Assembly (NCBI GenBank): GCA_013146195.2
Contig: CM028382.1
Span: forward strand, 61,731,596 to 61,795,595
Source: Codonopsis lanceolata
Taxonomy: Eukaryota > Streptophyta > Magnoliopsida > Asterales > Campanulaceae
Direction of reading: 5' to 3'
DNA: 64,000 bases
Positions 54,790-64,000 of this stretch are shown piece by piece; the first letter of the stretch is position 1; each line of letters opens with the position of its first letter. Under the pieces are notes generated by a model. That model did no database searches. It had not been told where the DNA came from and was given only the letters and a program-made list of their open reading frames with translations. Position numbers and translations under genes: made by a program.

Positions 54790-55855
54790 AGAGTACAGCG
54801 TGCCTTTATTAATATTTTTTATTATTATTCATTTTCCCTACAATTGATCGGACAAGCACCCGCTTTGTTTTGACAGTCTCAGGACTATTCCTGGAACAGT
54901 GAATTCTTTCTCAAAAGTATAGGAACCTCGTATTCCACCTGCCTTTCGACTCCCCAAGATCGGACTGATCTCAGGCGAAGGGCTCATACTCTTTCCGGGA
55001 TCCACCATTCAAAATGGTCTAGGTCAAATATCAGAAAATTATTGGTCAGCTCCTGTGCATATTTTTTATTCACATCTCTTTTTTTTTTTTTTTTGCTTTG
55101 CTTTTTTTTTTTGCTTTGCTTTTTTTTTTTTTTTGCATAGGGACTGGTTAATAATTTAAAGACATAAAAACCGATCGGTCCTTGAAGTGTCCTGAAAAAC
55201 TATATGCAATTTAACATTGGCTGATACAGGGGGTAGGCTGGCCATGGTGTAGGGTAGCTGTTCGGAATATCTCTACGTGTGTGCGATATCTAGAAAGCAG
55301 TAACATATTTTTTTTTCAGATATAAAACAGTAAATAAAACAGATATGACATGTCTTGCTGTTCTTTGTGGATTTTCTTGGTTTTTTTAGTTTGAGCATGA
55401 GCAAGCAATCATTCAAATCAAGAAATAGAAAGAAAAGTGGGGAATCTATCTATTCCTATTAATTACATATTGGTCCTATTCCCCAAAATAAAATGACAGA
55501 ATGAAAGAATATTTACATATTTTTACGCGATAAAAATATAAAGCAAGCAAAATAATAATATGAAGCAGAAATAAAGCAATAATAAAATAAAGCCCCAGTC
55601 TTTTTGTTATACTGCTCGGAAATCTTTTTTTATTGTTTTTTTATATATTTGTAACGGTACCCTGAACGAAACTGCTGCAAGTGAACGGTTATGCACAAAT
55701 ATATATACAGATAATAAAAATGTGAAATTTAAAATGCCAAAGAAATATAATAAGCATATTTTAGCCAGAAACTAAAGAAAACTGATTTTTTTTTCTTTTT
55801 TATGAAAATGAGTCTAGCCCTCCATTTTTATTTTCTTAAAAATAAAAACGACGTT
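54790..55855. other. Untranslated leader of the Tat element
   Basis: About 1.07 kb between the primer-binding site and gag with no ORF of interest, T-tract rich (ttttttttttttgctttgc repeats at 55079-55137). Confidence 0.6.
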
Positions 55856-55870
55856 CCAGTGGAGTCGCCA
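55856..55870 (-). other. Primer-binding site, tRNA-Arg type
   Basis: On the minus strand TGGCGACTCCACTGG starts 1 nt inside the 5' LTR end. It matches the tRNA-Arg-complementary site known from Tat/Ogre elements and fixes the element's orientation. Confidence 0.8.
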
Positions 55871-55871
55871 C

Positions 55872-57466
55872 TATGAGTGCCCCGAGATGCGATCCCCCTG
55901 GATCGCGCGCTCCCTTTTTTAGGGGATCACGCGGATCAGGAAGGACATCACTTTTTTCATTCAATCTTCCTTTGTTTAGGGTAAAACGAAATTAAAAGTG
56001 TAAAAGGAGTGTTGTCAAAAAGCGCGTTAAATGCGCCTCGGTTACTGAGTGTGCTTTAGTCCACTATGAGTGTTTTGGATTTTTTTTGTATCTCATCCTC
56101 CCTTGTTTAGGGGAAAACAAAATACAGAAAATGTATCACCCTTTTCATTCTCATCTTCCCTTATTTAGGGGAAAACGGAAAAGTGCAAAAAAAAAAAAGA
56201 TGTTGCGGACCTCACTGTGATCCAAAATGTTGTAACAGAATCGCCATATTTATTTTAAGGATAAATAAAGAAAAACAAAAAATAACCAGAGTTTGTAAAA
56301 AGGGGTTCGGAGGCTAAGATACGGGTGGGAAGGTGTTAGACACACAACTCGCCCTTTCGGTCTCAAAAATAGTTTTTGGCTAGAATATACTTTTATTATA
56401 TTTATTTAGCAGATGGAATAAAACATTTAAACAGATATATCTGTATCTATTTTATTACAGACTTGCAGCCGCTTCCTTCCAGTAATTACAAATACATTTA
56501 TAAATTTTTGGTCATAATAATGACTCTTTTTAGTGCTATTTTCGATAGAAATTCAGGCAGCATAACTGCTTATATTTTTTACATCGGGCCGGCTGAAAAT
56601 AGCACTTTTTTATAAAATCTTTTAAAGGCTTACCTTTAAGAGCGTAGGTTGTGCTCGCTCTATCCTTCCGAGAGAGGGAATCTTTTGTTGTTATGGAGAT
56701 TTTGGCAGAGTAACTGTTTCCGAAAGTTGTTTTCTGGCACCGTGAAACGGGCGAAGCAACTGCTTGTTTTTTTGCTGTTGTTTGCTTGCTTCTGGCGAAA
56801 ATTGAGCAGAGCAACTGCTTGCTTCTGGCAGATTTGGCCTCTAGATTCGGATAGAGTAACTGCTCTTTATTTTTTTTTTGGACCGGAGAAATATGGTGGA
56901 ATCTTAGCTGGGAGGCTAAGGTTCACTCTGACCGGTGGGATTTAAGTTTGGAGGAGATTTGACAGAGCTTTTAGGCTTTTTAGAAGAGGGGAACTCTCTC
57001 TTTCTCACGATCGCTCACTGCGTAAACTGAAAGCGGTGTTTAACTATGTGCGATGAGTGTGTGAACTGTGTGCGTTCTTCTTCTTTGTTCACTGAAACCG
57101 AATGCCACTATTTATAGGCTGGAGGAAGGACTCCTTCGGCATTAAGATTTTTCTTTCTATGCTTCACTGGCTTGTACCGCGTGCCTAAGAGAGTGTACCG
57201 AAGGCAAAAAGCTACAATGCACAAGGCACTATTGGGCGCCACCCATGGGGGGTCTAGGCGTCGTGCCCACTTTGCATGTGGGTGGCACCTGGGCTCCTTT
57301 TTGGGGTCCTTTTTGACACTTTGGCCCCTACATTTCACTATTTTACACATTCTGATTTTCCTTTTGCATTTTCAAACCATGTAACTTGACATTTTGTTGA
57401 GTTTTAACAGGTCTTAATATTTCATGTAAGTTCACATATCAGAGGTACGAAATTGGGGTATCTACA
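55872..57466 (-). repeat. 5' LTR of the 16.9-kb Tat element
   Basis: 1595 bp, colinear with 40592-42174. The inner terminus is mutated (TATGAGTGCC for TGTGAGTGCC) and the outer end is ...GGTATCTACA. TATAAATAG at 57108-57116 on the minus strand. Scattered substitutions and small indels relative to the other LTR show the insertion is not very recent. Confidence 0.9.
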
Positions 57467-57471
57467 GTAAC
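57467..57471 (+). other. Target-site duplication GTAAC, right
   Basis: Identical to 40587-40591; the host repeat resumes with taatgaggaataaatc. Confidence 0.85.
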
Positions 57472-57667
57472 TAATGAGGAATAAATCATTTTTATTGATA
57501 AGATTTTGCCTAAGATCTTTTAAAGCTAACATCAACTTCTAATAATTGTGAACATATATATTATTTTGTTAGTTTAGTAAAAGTCATTTATCTAAATTCT
57601 TTTTAAACCAACATCAATTTTCAACTAATGTTTGTTAAATCACTTTAATTGGTAATTATAGTAGAGA
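57472..57667. repeat. Continuation of the AT-rich host repeat
   Basis: Reads on from 40586 and parallels 38580-38770 (taatgaggaataaatcatttttattg..., agtttagtaaaagtcatttatctaaat). It is cut by the LTR at 57668 at ggtaattatagtagaga. Confidence 0.8.
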
Positions 57668-59068
57668 TGTGATGTGTGTCAAATGGTCAAAGTTAATTCT
57701 CCTACTTCCCTAATAACGAGTATAAGGTAAGTCGGGATCGTATCCACATGTAACGTTGTACTTATTCCTTTTTAGAATTTTACTAAGTAAATAATAAATA
57801 CGAATTTAGATTTTTTTTATTAACTAAGAATAGACTAACAAACTAATTAACTGAAAATTAATGATTTAAATTAAACTAACAGATTAAAGCTTGATTTAAT
57901 TCAATAAAGTAAAAGTCCAGTCAATGAACCAATTTTCATCTCGTATTTCACTTCTGATCATAGATGCAAAAATATCTCATTTAATCACAAATAAACCGGT
58001 TATAAGTATCGACAAACGTCCAACACCAAATCTCTCCTTACCGTATTGATAATCAAGAGAAGCTCGTTAATTATCATCTAACCGAATTACAACCTCCGAG
58101 ACGCTCGTAAGATTTAATAATCTCGGCTGCATTAAGAAGAGAGAGACCCGATTCAAAGCCATGCATATTGAAGCAATAACATGTAACTAAGATTATGCGT
58201 TCCCGTAATACGGTCCGATTATGCTTGTGATGCCTAAAAGGTGTATTACTCACCACTTTGTTAAAATTGAGGACAATTACGGATCAACTGTGTTAACTAG
58301 CCATAGACTATTATGTTAATTAATATTCTGGCCACAAACATTAATTAAACATAATAATCTTACAAAAATATTTGCAACGAAACAAGAATGAATTCTATTA
58401 GATCTCACAGAAGTAAAATATTGGAGACTTAATTGTTCATTGACTGAAACAAAGTATTTAGCTACTAAACATAATAAAAATACTTACAAATACCAAGAGT
58501 AAAAATTGTTCCAACTGGTGAAGTACAACTAAAGAAAGAATTTCCCCATTTTCTACACTTTTCTCTTCCAACAACTATGGGTTACTTATCTCTCGAAGTG
58601 GCGCCAAGTTCTTGCCCAAAGTTCTGGTGATCCCCCCTTTCGCCGAAGTTACAGCATAAATATGACCTCCTTTTTCCCCCACTAAAGCCACTACTTAGCA
58701 GTTTTTTCTATCACTAAAACTGCCAATAACTTCCTAAAACTACTACTAACTACCAAAGCAGTTTTTCATTTAACAAAGAAATAAATTAGGTAGAGGAAAT
58801 AGCTCTCTAACTGTCCAGAAAATCTGCTGGACAGTTCTTCAGCAAGTCGACATCAGCTTCAATTCCGGAATTTAAACAACACATGCCCACGTGACACCAC
58901 ATAATTCCATTTTCTTGCAATCCAACACTTTTTGCTTAATTTCCCTCTTTTGTCAGCTCATTTCACACCTACACTCATTAACAAGCATAAAACAACCAAA
59001 AGTGTAATATTTACTCTATAATTAATCACAAAATCGACTAATAATATCACACACTTGTGCTCCTATCA
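57668..59068 (-). repeat. 3' LTR of Athila copy 2
   Basis: Starts TGTGATGTGTGTC, ends CTCCTATCA, 1401 bp, aligning with 12961-14370. It was inserted into the host repeat at tagtagaga. Confidence 0.8.
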
Positions 59069-59112
59069 AAATTCCCCCCACACCTAAACTATGCTTGTCC
59101 TCAAGCATCTTG
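59069..59112 (-). promoter_or_regulatory. Polypurine tract and hairpin, copy 2
   Basis: On the minus strand gtgggggg lies next to the LTR (59074-59081). The plus text tgcttg-tcct-caagca (59092-59107) is a perfect 6-bp stem with a 4-nt loop. Confidence 0.65.
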
Positions 59113-60543
59113 AAGTAATATAGATATGCATGTCCCTAATCTAGACAACTTATGAAAATATGACATTTCTCCAATGCATGTATTTCAATGTGCATTATCA
59201 TATGGAAACTCGAAATTCAATCAAAGTGATGGGCATCTTAAAATGTTTCAATATAGATTAACCCACATACCTCCAAAAGTATCCTTAAACATCTACATAT
59301 GCATGTCTCAACCATTCTCACAATGACACTCATTCACTCCAGTGTTTAAACATGGATGTGTATAATTAAGCACTCAACTCAACACGACATGATGAAATTA
59401 CCATAAGCTTGCAAATCGATCAAATCTCCATCACTGAATATGAGTCCAATACACCAATCAAAAGGTCTTTTAAGGGTTGTAACGGGACTAGGGGTTAAAA
59501 GGTAGGATATAAGGATATAAGGTGAGATAAAAATGTCAAAGAAATGCAGTAATAACACATGAATTACTCATAGTTCAATCATTGCTGAAGTATGTCTTTA
59601 TGAAGCATAAACCATTAATCATAGCACATCTGCACAACTGAAAATGCATATTCGAACTTGACTTCACTCCTGCTTTTTTTTATCTGAACTTATTTGGCCT
59701 GCTGCTACGTACTTTTATTCCTTTTCTTTCTTTCTTTGCTTTTTTTTTTACAGCAACTAGATTAATTGAAGCTTTTATTTACACGCACTACTAAGCAGAA
59801 CCAATCTTAATGCAGAACCCAGCAGAACCAAACACCATTTCTCCTATTCTTGTACCAGACAGGATTCACTCAATTTAAATCTCCAACTCACAAACTGGAT
59901 TAAGACTATAATTCACATGAAACTCCTACAATTCTTGACATTAGGTTAATCAAAAAGAGAGTCAAACAGGCGAAGGTTCATTGAAATTTGGTTGAAGGAA
60001 AGAAATGGATAAGGCTCAAAAGGGTTAACCAAAAGGTAATATTAAAGGGTAGGATAGAAAAAAGATAGCTAAAGGTGGTTGATTCCTAAATGCCTTAATC
60101 ATATTAGTGCATGAACTCATTGATGTGACCTCGAAATGTATACAAAAATGCAAATTCTAGAATTAACACCCGCATGCGAGAAACACTCAAAGAATAACCG
60201 AGAGCAAAAGCGAATGAAATGCTCCATAATTGGCCCAACAACTCACTTAGTAAGGCTAAGAGTCAACACATGCATACATAACAATTGAAGAAATATTTTT
60301 TTTGAAAACATGTTGTTAAACTAGAGCAGAAAAAATTCAATATGCCCATCATGTATCAAAAATTTCTTGTTTCACAATGAGAATGCACATAAAAACACAA
60401 ACATCCCAGCAACATCATTTATCATATCAGAACAAAAATACCCAAAAACATGCATCCAAATTCCCCCACACCTAAACGATACATTGTCCTCAATGTATCA
60501 CACAAAAAGATTACCAAAACAAAAAGGGGGCAAGACAACTTCC
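59113..60543. other. Non-coding region of Athila copy 2
   Basis: About 1.4 kb without a gene, colinear with copy 1. At 60460-60500 a second polypurine-like block (ccccc acacctaaac) is followed by the perfect hairpin atacattg-tcct-caatgtat. Confidence 0.6.
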
Positions 60544-62145
60544 CTAGCACGAAGACGAAGCAGGTGGAGGAGGAGGCTGGAAACCAACAAACTCAAAATA
60601 GGCCAACAACATTGCTTGAAGGCGTTGCTGATTGGCATCAATTCGTTGCACGACAGCCTGAAGGTCCCGCAAATCTGAGTCATGTGCGGAAGATGGGCCA
60701 GCAATACCTACATGAACAATAGGTTGCTCGGGTGCAGGAACACCTGGCTGAGAAGACGGATTACAGTCATCCACAAATGTGAGCAAACCCATGCGATACA
60801 AACACTTAATGTCCAAAGGCTCACAATTACAAGCAATATTCAAATCATGACTCTGCAAATTGAGGACACCTAAATTAACAGCAAGTAAAGTGATCACTGA
60901 ACCCAAACTCAGAGGGCGACTTTTCTTGTTCAAAACCAAAATAAATTGGCTTGCCAACCAATACCCCAAATTCACCTTTTGCTTATTGACCATGCACCAC
61001 AGAAAAAACAATTCAGGTTTTGTGCAAATGTTGGAACCGTCTTTTCGGCCTGAAAAACTGTAAGCCAAAAACTTATGAATGATTTGCAAAGCGTGATCTT
61101 TCAGAAAAATACTTTTTGAATGACTAGGACTATAAGGCTCCCAATCATTGGAAAAGGTACTCCACATCTGATTACAGTCAGAATCGAATAGGTCACTTTA
61201 TTCACAAAAAGCATTGTCCCTCTCTGTACTCAGAACATCACCAGATAAAAACTACAAAGCATCATTAAAGGCATTGAGAGACAAACTACAATTTTTGCCC
61301 ATCAAACGAAACCTAATTAAATTAGGTGTATCAGCAAGAAAAGTATCAAAAGTATTAAAAGCAAATGTACAATAAAATTCCCTTGTCAGTTCATCCAACG
61401 CAGGGTAATCCAAAACCCAAAAATTTTCCCAACCAATATCACGCATAAAATTTGCAACTTTCCCAGACAAATTCAGTGCATTCAGAGTAGGAATATGAAA
61501 ACACTTACCCGAAATTATCTTCCGAGATAGAATATAGGAGTTGCGTCTGATTGAAAGCCTGGTGTTAAAATTTAAGCATCCACCCAAGTGCAAAACACAC
61601 TCCAACACAGCTTTTCCCTTTTGCACACGAGGCCGCTTGCGAGCCGAATGTGGAAACAATGACATTGACAATGTCATTGTCGCCTGTGGTTGCGCGGATT
61701 GAGGCGGTGGACTGACTGGAGATAGAGGATTTTGCTCAGTTCCCACCGGAGGCGAAGAAGGAGAACCATGAGATGGCTGGGCAGGACGTTGACAAGGTGC
61801 CCCTGCCGGACGAGATGTCTGAAGAGAAGACGCAGAATTGACCTTATCTGAAGAAGCTGAAGAATTAGGAAGCGAAACATATGATTCTGGCGAGGAATAC
61901 GAGGATGCAGAGGTGGAAGTAGAAATCTCTACTGGTTCCTTGGATGCCGGCATCACCCTACGGGGAGCAATTGCAAGCAAACGACTGGAGCGACGCCGCG
62001 GTGCCATTGACGGAGCAGGACAGTGCTTGGGAGCCATGGAAGAAGAAGGATGGCAACACAACAATGACAGATGACCGGCTTGGAGACGAAGACGAGTGAT
62101 GGCGCTCAAATTTGGAAACAGATAATTCAGGGTAAAAACCCCCAA
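60544..62145 (-). pseudogene. Env-position ORF of Athila copy 2 (putative plant transposon domain)
   Basis: Two minus-strand frames. 62145-61252 (297 codons) has a basic segment (PRRRSSRLLAIAPRR), a Ser/Pro/Gln-rich disordered stretch (residues about 75-165), then DYPALDELTREFYCTFAFNT and RFRLMGKNCSLSLNAFNDAL. 61167-60544 (207 codons) carries on with KSIFLKDHALQIIHKFLAYSF, FFLWCMVNKQKVNLGYWLASQF and a C-terminal RIDANQQRLQAMLLAYFEF. A stop and frame change lie in 61170-61260. The pattern matches the putative plant transposon protein domain of the extra Athila ORF. No signal peptide, fusion peptide or membrane anchor is evident, so only its position is env-like. Confidence 0.65.
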
Positions 62146-62159
62146 GTTGAAAATTGGGG

Positions 62160-62511
62160 CTTTTATCCTACTGCTCGATCTCCCTCACTATTCATCCGCC
62201 CTTTTTTTTCTTTTTGGTCTTTTGACAATTGACCACCTGTAGTTTCAACTGGCAATGCATCCTTGAATTGCCTGCACTTTAAAAAAAAAACCTGCTCTCA
62301 GTAATTCACCCAAAACACTATGTACATCTTTCTCCTGTACAAGTACACACCTGCTGCTACAAATTAAACTAAAAGAAACATGAAAAATAACAAAGAAATT
62401 AACTAAAACTAGTAAAAGCAGGAAATTAAAACATAAAAAAAAAACTTTGGGTTGCCTCCCAATTAGCGCCGCTATTTAACGTCTATAGCTAGACCCAATG
62501 CCCACCCTCGA
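62160..62511. other. Spacer between pol and env-position ORF, copy 2
   Basis: About 350 bp, no gene; colinear with 17510-17860 (shared gggttgcctcccaattagcgccgctattta). Confidence 0.6.
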
Positions 62512-64000
62512 CATTACTCGTAAATAGGATAGGCCAAAGTCATTTCCTCAACGGTTTCAGAAACATCAAAACTTTCATAATACGACTTCAACCGAGTACT
62601 GTTGACCTTGAAAACCTTTTGAGTTTGTAAACTCTGAATCTAAAAAACACAATTTGACAAAATACTCACGACTACATACAGACCAGTCCAGCGAGACCTC
62701 AATTTTCCTGGCATCAATTTCAATCGCGAGTTGAAAAGCAGCACTTTCTGTCCCATTACAAAATTTTTCCTTCGAATCAATCTGTCATGAAACTTTTTAG
62801 TCCTTTCCTTGTAGAATCTTGCACTATCATAAGCTTCCAAACTCAACTCATCCAGTTCTTGTAATTGTAACTTCCTTTCAAGACCAGCCAATGTAAAATT
62901 CATATTACACTCCTTCACTGCCCAATAAGCTTTATGTTCTATAGCAATCGGTAAATAGCACATCTTACCAAATACCAATCGATATGGCGACATACCAATT
63001 GGCGTTTTATATGATGTACGATAGGCCCACAGTGCATCATCCAATCTTGAACTCCGGTCTTTCCGATTAGGATTTATCATCTTTTCCAAAATACCTTTAA
63101 TTTCTATGTTTGAGACTTCAGCTTGCCCATTAGATTGCGGACGGTATGTAGTGGCCACTCTATGGTGAACACTATACTTGAGCATCAACTCTTTCACGCC
63201 ACGGTTGCAAAAATGAGTTCCTTGATCACTGATCACAGCCCTTGGAATGCCAAACATGCTGAATATATTTGACCTGAGAAAACTCACAACAACTTTTGAA
63301 TCATTAGTCCGGGTAGCTTTCGCTTCTACCCACTTAGACACATAATCCACTGCAAGCAAGATATACAAATTGCCAAAAGAACTTGGAAACGGACCCATAA
63401 AATCCATTCCCCAAACATCAAAAATTTCGCAAATTAAAATTGGAATTTGGGGCATCTCATCTCTTAAAGTTAAATTCCCAATCTTTTGACATCTATCACA
63501 ACTTTTACAAAAAAACATAGGCATCCTTGAAAAGAGTTTCCCAATAAAAACCACTGTCTAAAATCTTTCTTGCTGCTCTTTTCGGACCAAAATGTCCTCT
63601 ACAAGCATAATTATGACAATATGCTAATATGGAATGAATCTCGTCATTAGACACACATCTACGAATGACTTGATCAAAACCGATTCTCCAAAGATAAGGT
63701 TCATCCCATATATAGTATTTAGAGTCACTTCTTATTTTATTCTTTTTTGCATTGCTCATACCTTGTGGAAAAATTTCAGTCACCAAAAAATTAATTACAT
63801 CAGCATACCAAGGTTCCATACCTGACTTACCTTGTAGCAAAAAGAGTTGTTCATCCAGGAACATTTCAGAAATGGGAATGGATTCCTCTTCACGCACCAA
63901 CCTGCTTAAGTGATCAGCTACCGAATTATCCTTCCCCTTGCAACCCTTGATTTCCCATTTAAATTCTTGCAACAAGAGAATCCATCTGATCAACCTAGGC
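62512..64000 (-). pseudogene. Athila copy 2 pol: RNase H end and integrase
   Basis: The minus strand enters at 64000 within RNase H (IRWILLLQEFKWEIKGCKGKDNSVADHLSRL). The integrase zinc-binding end lies around CHNYACRGHFGPKRA and KSCDRCQ. A frame change lies in an A run at about 63508-63515. The core then reads GMDFMGPF, ISDQGTHFCN and NGQAEVSN (the D, D and E residues present), DALWAYRTSYKTPIGMSPYRLVFGK, and the C-terminal GQKVLLFNSRLKLMPGKLRSRWTG. A stop at 62640 comes just before the normal end at about 62512. Nearly intact apart from these two lesions, and uninterrupted at the point where copy 1 carries the LINE. Confidence 0.85.

Larger units (their letters stand above)
40592..57466 (-). 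mobile_element. Tat/Retand-like Ty3/gypsy element, 16.9 kb, with antisense genes
   Basis: Bounded by LTRs at 40592-42174 and 55872-57466 and a perfect 5-bp duplication. Minus-strand order: 5' LTR, tRNA-Arg-type primer site, leader, gag remains (54689-53756), a hAT-like insertion (52707-53469), RT, RNase H, second RNase H, integrase (52438 to about 49180). Beyond pol, two plus-strand genes (47143-48747 and 43712-46468), then a 127-bp tandem repeat and the 3' LTR. Two RNase H domains, the Arg primer site, 3' tandem repeats and extra antisense ORFs are all reported traits of Tat-lineage elements. The gag core and protease are gone. Confidence 0.88.
57668..64000 (-). mobile_element. Athila-type Ty3/gypsy element copy 2 (runs off the window)
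   Basis: Minus-strand order from its 3' end: LTR (57668-59068), polypurine tract, non-coding region, env-position ORF (60544-62145), integrase and RNase H (62512-64000). Colinear with copy 1 but better preserved and without the LINE. RT, protease, gag and the 5' LTR lie outside the window. Confidence 0.85.

Overview
The window is nuclear DNA of a flowering plant, most likely a eudicot. The evidence is Ty3/gypsy elements of the Athila and Tat lineages, a plant L1-type LINE, hAT- and Stowaway-like elements, AT-rich intergenic DNA, and one recognisable host gene for a type II nuclear intron maturase. The species cannot be named from the sequence. By eye, well over three quarters of the window is transposable element or repeat. 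No tRNA, rRNA, CRISPR array or bacterial-style operon was seen.

Layout. 1-4.0 kb holds an AT-rich dispersed repeat with ~190-bp tandem units, then two inverted copies of a ~0.7-kb repeat around a (TG)n(AG)n tract and a possible first exon. 4.04-6.76 kb is the nMAT4-like gene: intronless, with a site-II-rich promoter and one frameshift. 7.5-7.7 kb has a probable Tyr/Gly/Gln-rich terminal exon. 8.7-11.1 kb holds RFC1 gene fragments split by a non-autonomous element. 12.05-12.7 kb is an inverted duplication around a broken gene 5' end. 12.96-25.6 kb is a minus-strand Athila-type element (copy 1) with a 5.9-kb LINE in its integrase. 26.2-37.1 kb is a decayed minus-strand Tat-lineage element containing a solo LTR of a second Tat family. 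37.1-40.6 kb holds small DNA transposons and AT-rich repeats. 40.59-57.47 kb is a 16.9-kb Tat/Retand-like element bounded by two LTRs and a perfect 5-bp target duplication (GTAAC). 57.67-64.0 kb is a second Athila-type copy that runs off the window.

Most notable is the 16.9-kb Tat element. Its gag-pol is on the minus strand and broken: the gag core and protease are missing and pol is frameshifted. Its 3' region carries two genes on the opposite strand. One is a decayed spliced gene (43.7-46.5 kb). The other is an uninterrupted 534-codon ORF (47143-48747) with its own TATA box and a GC-rich inverted repeat resembling one upstream of the LTR promoter. A 127-bp tandem repeat lies between these antisense genes and the 3' LTR.

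The nesting gives a relative history. The Tat element (with GTAAC duplication) and Athila copy 2 both entered the AT-rich repeat, for which near-empty homologous stretches exist at 38.6-38.8 kb and 0.1-0.2 kb. The LINE entered Athila copy 1 at a site still empty in Athila copy 2. A hAT-like element with 8-bp duplication later entered the Tat element. All function calls rest on motif recognition by eye; no database search was run.
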